64,000 bases of DNA from NCBI GenBank assembly GCA_947494565.1, contig CANLVG010000013.1, positions 1 through 64,000 on the forward strand. The letters run 5' to 3'. Shown piece by piece: positions 54,202 to 61,979 of the stretch. Within the stretch, counting starts at the first letter, position 1; each line of letters begins with the position of its first letter. A model generated the notes under the pieces. That model had not been told where the DNA came from, ran no database searches, and saw nothing but the letters and a program-made list of their open reading frames with translations. The DNA is from an uncultured Flavobacteriaceae bacterium. GTDB taxonomy: Bacteria; Bacteroidota; Bacteroidia; Flavobacteriales; Flavobacteriaceae. The position numbers and the translations under genes are program-made.

Positions 54202-54267
54202 TTTAGTTGAACTTGGGTTGCATTCCAGCGCGGAAGCATCGTATTCGTTGATTGGGCCTATGCTTTA
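54202..54267. repeat. Array repeat R1, copy b
   Basis: The counterpart of 46253-46318 (about five differences in 66 bp). It starts with the core variant TTTAGTTGAAC and keeps the AAGCAT/ATGCTT stem. Here it lies downstream of the DUF2004-like gene. Confidence 0.9.
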
Positions 54268-54289
54268 CCGGCATTGTCAGTCTTTAAAT

Positions 54290-54775
54290 TTAGCTTTCCA
54301 CCGTTATATCTTCCAATTCTAATTTCTCGTCGCAATAGACGACCAATATATAATTAGATAATTCTGGGTCAGTCATCCAGTCGATTATTACATAATTTTC
54401 TGGGGACTCGGGATAGACTCCAATTCGATTCACGCGCAATGTTTGAAGAAATCTATCTTTATTATCAAGGCTTGCGTCAGTACCTTTTAATAGTTCTTCA
54501 GGGTCGTCTTCAAAAAAATCATCTAGGTGAAACGATATGTATTCATTTACCTCCGCTCCATTCTTGTAATCACTCATGATCCATTGCCATGAATTTTTGA
54601 TGACACTTGATAATTTATTCAAACAGTTGTTCAGTTTTTCAACTTCTTCCCTACCTAAACGTTTAGATTCAAAATTCAAATCAACTTTGATTTTTCCTGA
54701 GTCCAGTTCGATTTCCGTTGCATAGTAGTCTTCAAGTTTATCTGGGTCTAAGGTGTCAAAATATTTTATAATCAT
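54290..54775 (-). CDS. DUF2004-like hypothetical protein
   Basis: The 161-residue acidic soluble protein has the layout of DUF2004 proteins: an N-terminal strand pair (IELDSGKIKVDLNFESKRLG), a central helix and EYISFHLDDFFED, then VIIDWMTDPELSNYILVVYCDEKLEL. Such proteins occur near polymorphic toxin and immunity genes, but the function is not established. The family match is by eye only. Confidence 0.6.
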   Translation of the reverse strand: MIIKYFDTLDPDKLEDYYATEIELDSGKIKVDLNFESKRLGREEVEKLNNCLNKLSSVIKNSWQWIMSDYKNGAEVNEYISFHLDDFFEDDPEELLKGTDASLDNKDRFLQTLRVNRIGVYPESPENYVIIDWMTDPELSNYILVVYCDEKLELEDITVES

Positions 54776-54810
54776 ATTTAATTTTAATTACCGCCAATGG
54801 TTGAGCGATG

Positions 54811-54856
54811 AACAATACAGGGAAAACTAGCGTTTAAGACCTAAACCCGTATTGTT
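54811..54856. repeat. attC-like hairpin with single-base bulge
   Basis: AACAATACAGGG (54811-54822) pairs with CCCGTATTGTT (54846-54856) apart from one unpaired A, around a 23-base loop. AAC/GTT ends and extrahelical bases are hallmarks of integron attC folding. The flanks carry GTTGAGC (54800-54806) and TGTACAAC. Position between two array genes supports a cassette junction; the identity is inferred. Confidence 0.55.
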
Positions 54857-54879
54857 TAGAGGTTGTGTTGTACAACGTT

Positions 54880-55524
54880 TTATTCTACTCTCTGAATTAC
54901 ACCATAATCTATTTTTTCCTCGAAGTTTGGCTTTGACCTGTATAAATAATCTCCATTGTCTAGAATGTCAATTATTTCCACATGAATCTCTTTACCGATT
55001 AAATGTTTTAATCGTTTTTCTGTCATTCTTTTGTAGGTCAAAACATAGGTGCAATCGTTCAGCCATTTAATATCATAAATTTGCTTTTCTTGTTTAGTAA
55101 TTTCTCTTTGAATTTTTCTTTTTCGCTTAATCTTGAAATCCTGATACAACACATGTCTGTATTTATAAAGTCCGGATTTAAACTTTTCACAAGCCTTGCA
55201 TTCGGCTTCGCTCAAGCTTTTCTTTTCATACTTGTCATTTATAAACTCAAAAGTTGATTCATAACAGTTATTTTTCAATTTACTGTCGGGATAATATTGG
55301 ATTCCAAGGACGTATTGTCGAAGTTGTTCAATATTGTAATCATTGTTGTACGTAGTTTTATTTTTAATAACTGTAACCTCACTAACCTTTGCTTCATTGT
55401 CCACGCAAAATTTGACGGTCACATATTCTAAACTTTCAACGTCCTCAACGAAGAATTTTTTTTGAACTTGTCCAAATACTGATGATGTAACAAGCAACAA
55501 CGTACATATTATTTTATAATTCAA
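54880..55524 (-). CDS. Hypothetical secreted protein
   Basis: 214 residues with signal peptide MNYKIICTLLLVTSSVFGQ. The N-terminal half (VTVKFCVDNEAKVSEVTVIKNKTTY) resembles a degenerate TonB-C-like fold. A CxxC (AECKACEKF) and a very basic segment (KIKRKRKIQREITKQ) follow. TTG start. No family recognised with confidence. Confidence 0.65.
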   Translation of the reverse strand: MNYKIICTLLLVTSSVFGQVQKKFFVEDVESLEYVTVKFCVDNEAKVSEVTVIKNKTTYNNDYNIEQLRQYVLGIQYYPDSKLKNNCYESTFEFINDKYEKKSLSEAECKACEKFKSGLYKYRHVLYQDFKIKRKRKIQREITKQEKQIYDIKWLNDCTYVLTYKRMTEKRLKHLIGKEIHVEIIDILDNGDYLYRSKPNFEEKIDYGVIQRVE

Positions 55525-55540
55525 TGTCTTTATAAATGTT

Positions 55541-55734
55541 TACAACGTCTCGGCTATGATTAGTGCGGCGCGGAAATCCGACGGATTTCTAGCTACGCAC
55601 TAAGCAAAAGCTTTTGGTTTTGTTTTTTCTTTTTTTGTTCGAAAGCAAAATCCATAAGATTTTGCGACATTATAAATGTACACAGACCTTTGCATTTAAA
55701 CCTAAGTCCGCATTAATTATAGGTATTGTTAGCA
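55541..55734. repeat. Large attC-like inverted repeat between array genes
   Basis: About 194 bp with ends ACAAC (55542-55546) and GTTAGC (55728-55733). The arms CTATGATTAGTGCGG and CCGCATTAATTATAG pair at 13 of 15 positions. Inside are a second hairpin (GAAATCCG/CGGATTTC within TAGTGCG/CGCACTA) and another (CAAAATC...GATTTTG). This long imperfect stem with AAC/GTT ends fits a large attC site. Confidence 0.6.
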
Positions 55735-55744
55735 AAAGGTTTTT

Positions 55745-56272
55745 TTATGAGAAATCGGGACTATAAATTTCATGGCGCAATTTAGAGTGCTTTGTTAAAA
55801 AGTCTATTGTTTCATTTGCTTTGTTCTCTTTTTTCAACGCTATAACCTTATGCTTTGTGGTATGTTTGTCATTTAATAGATGGATTTCGAATGAGTTAAA
55901 AGAAACTGTAGAGTCGGGTTGAGAAATGCTAGCGAAAGCACCCCTAGATTTTCTGCGAATTTTCAATAACGTTATCACATTTAGATTCTTAAAGGAAATA
56001 GGATCTTTATAAATTAATTTTTTCCAGCAGAAATAACCAATATGTAGTCCATTCTGGTCTTTAACAATCCCTTTCTTCATGAAAAATGTAGAAATAGCGC
56101 TAAAAGAAATTATCAAAAAAGATATAATTGCAAGAACTTGAATAATACCTCGATGTTTAACAATAAGGATAAATGGTAAACACAATGCGATAAGAAAAAA
56201 AAGGTAAATGTATAATTTGACATTCACATCGAATGCGCTCTCTAAAATTATTTGTTTGCTTAATTTATTCAA
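55745..56272 (-). CDS. Hypothetical membrane protein
   Basis: 175 residues with two N-terminal membrane helices (YIYLFFLIALCLPFILIV and VLAIISFLIISFSAISTF) and a cytoplasmic beta-rich domain (GLHIGYFCWKKLIYKDPISFKNL). It resembles uncharacterised STM3941-type proteins. TTG start at 56272 directly after GTTAGC and R2. Function unknown. Confidence 0.62.
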   Translation of the reverse strand: MNKLSKQIILESAFDVNVKLYIYLFFLIALCLPFILIVKHRGIIQVLAIISFLIISFSAISTFFMKKGIVKDQNGLHIGYFCWKKLIYKDPISFKNLNVITLLKIRRKSRGAFASISQPDSTVSFNSFEIHLLNDKHTTKHKVIALKKENKANETIDFLTKHSKLRHEIYSPDFS

Positions 56273-56281
56273 CTTTTTGCT

Positions 56282-56364
56282 AACTTGTTTATATCACCGT
56301 AAAATACATTTTTATACCTCCCTATGGCTATAAAACCGATGAAAGCTCCTGTTCTTTATTTGAA
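56282..56364. repeat. Array repeat R2, copy b (filled-site left half)
   Basis: Identical over 83 bp to 48146-48228. Here the terminal core (56355) leads into the beta-lactamase-like unit instead of R3. Confidence 0.95.
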
Positions 56365-56369
56365 CGCCA

Positions 56370-57515
56370 TTATCTGGAGTGCTCTTTCACCAGATGCATC
56401 AACTCGGTATGGACTTTAAACGTAGTTTTAAAATCGTCTAAATCACGGGCCGTGTTTTCCAATACGACTAGATTGTGTTTGGTGGCGGGGTAGTAATAAC
56501 TGGCCGAAACAAAGCCCGGCGCATACCCTAGCGCCCCTATTTGAACCTGCTCTTCCCCTTCCAAAAAAAGTAACCCATAACCGTAGTTGACCTCATCAAA
56601 AATAGGATGATTCCTGACCGCGTATTTTGTATGCATCAGTTCAAGGGTGGTTCTATTCAAAATTTGACGGGAATGTAACAGTTCGTTCCATTTGTTCAGG
56701 TCTTCGGCGGTAGAGATAAAACCACCGGCCGGAACATAATTCTCCAAACTGTTGGGTGCATATTCCATGTCCCCATTTTCGTTCTCGACATACCCCTTTA
56801 CCAATTCGGTGTATGTTTTCGTATCTGGATGAACCGTACTGTTCAGACCAAGCTTTTGAAATAGGCGCATCGCAATTGCTTCAAAAGATCGGTCGTTTAT
56901 TTTTTCCAAGATCTGTGCAAGTAGTTCATATCCGAGCTGTGAGTATTCAAACTTGGTCCCCGGCTCAAACTCCAGCGGGGCATCAAGCGTACGGATACCA
57001 TGCGTATGGGTCAATAACTGATGGATGGTAATCCGATTGCCCCATTCTTGTGTGGTGACCTGTACATACCGGTCAAGGGGATCATCAAGTGCTATGTTTC
57101 CTTGCTCCAACTCCAAGAGGATCAAGGCGGCCGTCATCTGTTTGCTGATGGAACCGACAACAAACTGATCCGAAGTTTTCAATTTGATCTTTGATGTTAC
57201 ATCCGAAAAACCAACGGCCTTAAAAAAAAGGGTGTCCGTAGCTTTGGTGAGTAGGATGACCCCATTAAAAGGATGACTATCCAAAATTTCTTGAATCTTT
57301 GCTTCCAAGCGCTTTTCGACTACTGGGGGACTTTCAGGAAATTCGGATCCTGGGTTCAAATACAATGAAATGGCACCGATACTGTAAAGAACAATCAGTA
57401 CCCCCCAAAAGCTAAAGAGTGCATAGCCAAACCCTTTTTTCTTTGTCATCATCCAAAGCACGAAAAGGATAGCGGATAGGGGCAGTATGATGCCGATAAA
57501 AACCAATCCTCCCAT
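56370..57515 (-). CDS. Serine beta-lactamase-like hydrolase, single-gene cassette
   Basis: The 381-residue protein has two N-terminal membrane segments rather than a cleavable signal (VFIGIILPLSAILFVLW; LFSFWGVLIVLYSIGAISLYL). The class C fold follows: SxxK in VVGSISKQMTAALIL (Ser near 124), YSQ in FEYSQLGYELL instead of YxN, and GYAPGF near the C-terminus. An alternative fate for the Tyr-motif Asn suggests a non-classical active site. It is the only gene of the 1197-bp unit between cores 56355 and 57552, flanked by R2 and R3. Confidence 0.87.
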   Translation of the reverse strand: MGGLVFIGIILPLSAILFVLWMMTKKKGFGYALFSFWGVLIVLYSIGAISLYLNPGSEFPESPPVVEKRLEAKIQEILDSHPFNGVILLTKATDTLFFKAVGFSDVTSKIKLKTSDQFVVGSISKQMTAALILLELEQGNIALDDPLDRYVQVTTQEWGNRITIHQLLTHTHGIRTLDAPLEFEPGTKFEYSQLGYELLAQILEKINDRSFEAIAMRLFQKLGLNSTVHPDTKTYTELVKGYVENENGDMEYAPNSLENYVPAGGFISTAEDLNKWNELLHSRQILNRTTLELMHTKYAVRNHPIFDEVNYGYGLLFLEGEEQVQIGALGYAPGFVSASYYYPATKHNLVVLENTARDLDDFKTTFKVHTELMHLVKEHSR

Positions 57516-57551
57516 TTTTAACGCGTTATAGTTTCATTATTAAAGGTACCT

Positions 57552-57613
57552 TTTATTTGAATGATGAATTGAGGTGCTGAAACTCTTTACGGAAGGTGCA
57601 TTCTGTAAAGAGT
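57552..57613. repeat. Array repeat R3, copy b (filled-site right half)
   Basis: The counterpart of 48219-48280 with four differences. Stem ACTCTTT/AAAGAGT. The remaining sequence to 57824 is AT-rich with nothing recognised. This is the last core seen and marks the right edge of the array. Confidence 0.93.
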
Positions 57614-57824
57614 CAATAATAAATACTTCAAAAACTAGTTTAATTATACTTTAAATGAAATTCAGAAAACTTCTGTAACCTATGATCAATATTCTGAACA
57701 TTTGCAAAGGTATATTTAGTAAATTTCTCAATACCAATAAGAGTTATAATATTTATATATTAGGGTTAAAATGGAAATAACCCTACATTAGGTTGATTCA
57801 ATTGTTGGGTTCAATTCAAATAAT

Positions 57825-59642
57825 ATGAACGATATACTTAAACTTTCTGAAAGAGTAGACATAGCGGTTGAAATTGGTGAAAGTTATTACAGAGAATTCA
57901 AAAGTGGTTTCGAGGGAGAAATAGGTAATAAAGTACCTCGGGATATAAACGAAATTAAATATGACATTGCTAAAACACTTGTAGCTTTTGCCAACGCTGA
58001 CGGTGGGGAGTTATTTGTAGGTATCGAAGACAACCATTCTATTACAGGGCTTCCACACAAAGAAGTTCATATAGATGCTATTCTAAAATCCCCCAAAGAT
58101 TGTATTTTAAGGGAAACTCCCGTCCCTTTAAAACAAGCGTCAATAATTAAATATAATGACAAGGTCCTTATACACTTTTCTGTAAGTAAAGGTGCAGATT
58201 TCGTTCATTTAACTTCAAAAGGCGAATGCTTTCAGAGAAAAGATAAAGAATCTGTACCTACTGCTTCAGAAAAAATCAGATTTGAAAGAGAAGAAAAATA
58301 TTCACGAGAATATGACAGATCATTTGTTGATATAGCTCAAATTATTGACTTAGATAATGAACTAATTGAACAAGTTGGAAATCAAATTTCAAAACTAATT
58401 TCTCCAGAAAAACTTTTACAATATCTTGATCTTTCCGAATTCGATGGTACATCCTTAAAACTAAGAAAAGCTGCTCTTTTGTTGTTTGCTAAAAAATCTA
58501 GTAAATGGCACCCAAGAAATCAGGTGCGAATTTTCAAGGTTATGGGTAAAGAGGAAAGAACAGGTTCAGATTTTAATGTTACCGAAGTTGGTGAGGCTAA
58601 TGGTAATATATTTCAATTAATTGATAGTAGCTGGGAACTATTGAGACCACATCTAACCGATACAAGGTTTTCAGGAGATGCACTCTTTAAAAATCAAATC
58701 ATGTATCCTGAATTAGCTTGTAGAGAGGCATTAGTAAATGCAATAACACATAGAGATTATAGTAATGAAGGAAGCGGTGTAGAGGTGAAAATTTTTGAAG
58801 ACCGATTGGAAATAAGTAATCCGGGTGAATTGTTGTCTTCAATTACAATTGCTGACTTAAAATCTTTGACAGGTGTCCATCAATCCAGAAACACATATAT
58901 TGCTAGAGTTCTTAGAGAAACCGGTTTTATTCGAGAACTCGGAGAAGGAATAAGAAGGATTCATGATTTAATGAAGAATAATGATATGGTTGAACCGGTC
59001 ATTAAATCAGAGAATAAAACATATTCAATTACATTATTTTATAAACATGTTTATACTCCGGAAGAAAAATTATGGCTAGAGGAATTTGAAAATTTAGAAT
59101 TAACCAGAGAACAAAAAACTGTAGTTAGATTGGGTGTGAATGGGCGGTTAATTTCGGCTAAGGAAATATTTGAAAATGTTGGAATTATTGACGAAAAAGT
59201 ATACCGAGAATTAGTCCAATCTTTAAGGGCTCTAAGCATATTAGATGCAACAATGTCATCAGTAGAAGCGACTAAGTATAGGTCTAAATATGGAGGGTCT
59301 CGAAAAGCTGTTCCTCGTTATTTTATAAAAGTTCCATCGGCTAAACAAGTAAATCAAGTAGTAGAGGAAGATCGTTCTGACTATGCTAGAATTTATGTTG
59401 GAAATATCCCATATTTTATAAAAGAAGAAGATATTTACAACTCTCTTAGTAAATTTGGTGAAATAGTAGATGTAATAATTCCACGTTGGGTTGGAGGATC
59501 TAGAGATGGTCAGTCCAAGAGTTTTTGTTTTGTTGAGTTTGACAAAAGAGTTTCGGCAAATAATGCATTGAATTCAACAAGTGATATCCTATTGGAAGGT
59601 CGTAAACTAAGATTTAAAGAGGCTGATAAGAGAATAAAATAA
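57825..59642 (+). CDS. Schlafen AlbA_2 / ATPase-like protein with C-terminal RRM
   Basis: 605 residues. The AlbA_2 domain (about 15-125) has the signatures ESYYREFKSGF and LVAFANADGGELFVGIED. A HATPase_c_4-type region (about 295-400) has LACREALVNAITHRDYS and NPGELLSSI...RNTYIARVLRETGFIRELGEGI. An HTH-like linker follows. The C-terminal RRM (about 520-600) has RNP2 IYVGNI and RNP1 KSFCFVEF. AlbA_2 proteins are often regulators or defence-associated; the RRM would add RNA binding. Upstream of a type III restriction system but separated by 408 bp. Function unknown. Confidence 0.88.
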   Translation: MNDILKLSERVDIAVEIGESYYREFKSGFEGEIGNKVPRDINEIKYDIAKTLVAFANADGGELFVGIEDNHSITGLPHKEVHIDAILKSPKDCILRETPVPLKQASIIKYNDKVLIHFSVSKGADFVHLTSKGECFQRKDKESVPTASEKIRFEREEKYSREYDRSFVDIAQIIDLDNELIEQVGNQISKLISPEKLLQYLDLSEFDGTSLKLRKAALLLFAKKSSKWHPRNQVRIFKVMGKEERTGSDFNVTEVGEANGNIFQLIDSSWELLRPHLTDTRFSGDALFKNQIMYPELACREALVNAITHRDYSNEGSGVEVKIFEDRLEISNPGELLSSITIADLKSLTGVHQSRNTYIARVLRETGFIRELGEGIRRIHDLMKNNDMVEPVIKSENKTYSITLFYKHVYTPEEKLWLEEFENLELTREQKTVVRLGVNGRLISAKEIFENVGIIDEKVYRELVQSLRALSILDATMSSVEATKYRSKYGGSRKAVPRYFIKVPSAKQVNQVVEEDRSDYARIYVGNIPYFIKEEDIYNSLSKFGEIVDVIIPRWVGGSRDGQSKSFCFVEFDKRVSANNALNSTSDILLEGRKLRFKEADKRIK

Positions 59643-60050
59643 CTATACCGATCACTATCCTTTTTTCTTGATAAACAAAGCCAAAAAAATCAAGACCAAC
59701 AGACGGCCTAGCGTTAAGTAAATGTGCCCAAAGTACATTTTTAGCTTGGAGCGAGCTGTTGCTCGTTGACCTTAGATGGCTAGAAACTTTGCTGCTGACT
59801 AGGCAACCGCTTCAACTCGCCGAAAAACAAATAATCCTTAGGTCGCATCTATCTTCTCGCCCCTAAAATATGGCCACTTCCCAGTCGCTTATTGTTTTGC
59901 CAAAATTCTCTTAGGCCAGACAAAAAAGATTGGATTTAGACTTTATAACTTCTAACACTCACACTTAAAAAATTAACACTACATAAAGAGTTATTATAGC
60001 TTTGAATCGATTGAATATAACGATATATTTAACATATATTTTATAACTAC
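59643..60050. other. 408-bp gap between the AlbA_2-RRM gene and mod
   Basis: No credible gene. Near 59714-59775 possible stems occur: AAATGT/ACATTT and CGAGC-tgtt-GCTCG. The last 100 bp before mod are strongly AT-rich, as expected of a promoter, but no clear TAnnTTTG was picked out. Confidence 0.5.
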
Positions 60051-61973
60051 ATGGCGACAGAATTATCTCAAAGAGAAAAAGACTTTTTAGTAGAGAAACT
60101 TCGAAACGGAGAAGATTTACCTGACGATTTCAAGTATAAATTATTCCCAACTATTCAAAAGGAATATGAGCTTGTTTACGCTGGTAAAATGAGAAAGGAG
60201 GATATTCTTTCAGATGAAGATGGAGTGACATCTGCTCCTTTGCAAATAGAAAGAACATACAATGGTAATCGAGAAACTTTCGACGATGGCTGGAAAAATA
60301 TGATTGTTTTTGGAGATAATCTGCAGTTCCTTAAAACAATTTATAAGAATGAAGACCCTTTGGTTAAAAACAAAATAAAGGGAAAAATTAAATTAATTTA
60401 CATTGACCCTCCTTTTGCTACTGAATCTGACTTTAGTGGAACACAAGGCCAAAAAGCTTATTCAGATAAAGCTAAAGATTCTGAATTTGTTGAATTCTTG
60501 CGCAGAAGATTAATATTGGCAAGAGAATGTCTTGCCACCGATGGTGTGATTTTTGTTCATCTTGATTGGAAAAAAGTCCATTATGTAAAGATTTTATTAG
60601 ATGAAATATTTGGAGAGAAGAATTTTAAAAATTCTATTACTTGGCATTATGGTGGCAGAATGATGCACCATTTAAAACAATTCAATAGAAAACATGAGTT
60701 ATTATTATTTTACTCTAAAAGCAAAGAAAATTACACTTTTCATATGCCAAATGATACTGTAGATTTTGATGAATATGCGAAGTCAAGACATGAGAAAATA
60801 CATGTTGATAAAGATGGAAACAGGTATTTATTGGCCCCTGATTCTAATATGAATAGAACTACAAAACAATATGAGGAAGAAATAGTATCTAGAGGGCGCG
60901 CAGTAGATGATGTGTGGGAGATAAGATATATCCGTGGAAATGCTAAAGAGCGTACTGGATACCCAACTCAAAAGCCTGAAGAGTTATTAAAAAGAATTAT
61001 TGAATCGACAACAAATGAGGGAGATTTGGTGTTTGATTTTTTTGGAGGAAGTGGAACTACTGCATCAGTCGCAGAAAAATTGAATAGGAAATGGATTACT
61101 TGTGATATTGGAAAGTATAGCTTTTACACAATGCAAAAAAGGCTATTAACTATTCAAGACACAAAATCTCTTAGTGACAAGACTAAATATTATAAAAAAG
61201 GAGCAAAAGCTTTTATTACAGCAAATACAGGCTTCTATAACATAGAAAAACTGTTTGCATTAAAGCATCAAGAATACCAGAATTTTGTTTTGAATCTATT
61301 CGAGGTTGAATCAAAGCCAAAGCAGATTTCAGGAATAGATTTTCAGGGCCAAAGAAAAGATGGATATGACGTTTTAGTTTGGAAATATTGGGAATTTAAA
61401 GAAGCTTCAGTTGATGAAAATTATTTGGAATTACTTCATAAAAATGTTGGAAAAAAAGTTGGAGATAGAGTATATATTATAGCTCCAGCAAATTCTGTTG
61501 AATTTATTGATGATTACTACGAAATCGGCAATGTTCGTTATTATTTTCTAAAAGTACCTTATCAAATCATTCAAGAATTACATAAAGAAAAATTCAAAAA
61601 ATTTCGACAACCAACCAGTTCAAGCAATATAAATTCGTTGGAGAATGCAGTAGGATTTCATTTTATTAGGCAACCGGAGGTTCGTTCTACGTTTGAAAAT
61701 CGCAATTTAATAATAACATCTTTTGAGGCATATTATCCTGATGAAGAGACATTAGAAGAAATGTCTGGTTTCAAGGCGCTTGCAATGCTAATTATTGATG
61801 CTGACTACAATGGAAAAGAGTTCTTGATGACCAATGTCTATTTTGCTGAAGAAATTGTTAACGACAATGATATTGTTACCGTTAATTTACCAACAGGAGG
61901 CCAAAAAATATGTGTTGTTTATATTGACATCTACGGAAATGAGTTTCGCGAAGTATTAACTACAAAAGACTAA
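60051..61973 (+). CDS. mod: Type III restriction-modification methyltransferase (Mod)
   Basis: A 640-residue adenine-specific DNA methyltransferase with beta-class order: catalytic DPPF at 119-122 in IYIDPPFATESD, then the S-adenosylmethionine motif FFGGSGTT near 328-335. The variable stretch between would hold target recognition, and a C-terminal part of about 250 residues contacts Res. It modifies one DNA strand at an asymmetric site. 6 bp before res, so one operon. Confidence 0.93.
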   Translation: MATELSQREKDFLVEKLRNGEDLPDDFKYKLFPTIQKEYELVYAGKMRKEDILSDEDGVTSAPLQIERTYNGNRETFDDGWKNMIVFGDNLQFLKTIYKNEDPLVKNKIKGKIKLIYIDPPFATESDFSGTQGQKAYSDKAKDSEFVEFLRRRLILARECLATDGVIFVHLDWKKVHYVKILLDEIFGEKNFKNSITWHYGGRMMHHLKQFNRKHELLLFYSKSKENYTFHMPNDTVDFDEYAKSRHEKIHVDKDGNRYLLAPDSNMNRTTKQYEEEIVSRGRAVDDVWEIRYIRGNAKERTGYPTQKPEELLKRIIESTTNEGDLVFDFFGGSGTTASVAEKLNRKWITCDIGKYSFYTMQKRLLTIQDTKSLSDKTKYYKKGAKAFITANTGFYNIEKLFALKHQEYQNFVLNLFEVESKPKQISGIDFQGQRKDGYDVLVWKYWEFKEASVDENYLELLHKNVGKKVGDRVYIIAPANSVEFIDDYYEIGNVRYYFLKVPYQIIQELHKEKFKKFRQPTSSSNINSLENAVGFHFIRQPEVRSTFENRNLIITSFEAYYPDEETLEEMSGFKALAMLIIDADYNGKEFLMTNVYFAEEIVNDNDIVTVNLPTGGQKICVVYIDIYGNEFREVLTTKD

Positions 61974-61979
61974 TTGGGG

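Larger units (their letters stand above)
33876..57613 (-). mobile_element. Putative gene-cassette array with recurrent TTTATTTGAAC core
   Basis: An 11-bp word (+ strand TTTATTTGAAC; coding strand GTTCAAATAAA) recurs at junctions at 33876, 34208, 34463, 35047, 35354, 35618, 37782, 39411, 40894, 44356, 45284, 46253, 48219, 48297, 52926, 53203, 53837, 54202, 56355 and 57552. Weaker copies are at 40073 and 44543. Some copies differ at one or two positions. It usually lies a few bases after a stop codon and just before the next start. Most genes point the same way, are small, lack obvious promoters and belong to unrelated families. The direct repeats listed below meet at the word. No integrase is in the window. 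This is a cassette array by inference. Confidence 0.7.

Noticed and set aside
33876-57613. Classical integron
   Set aside because: No integrase gene is visible in the window and most junctions are too short for full attC sites; kept only as cassette-array-like.
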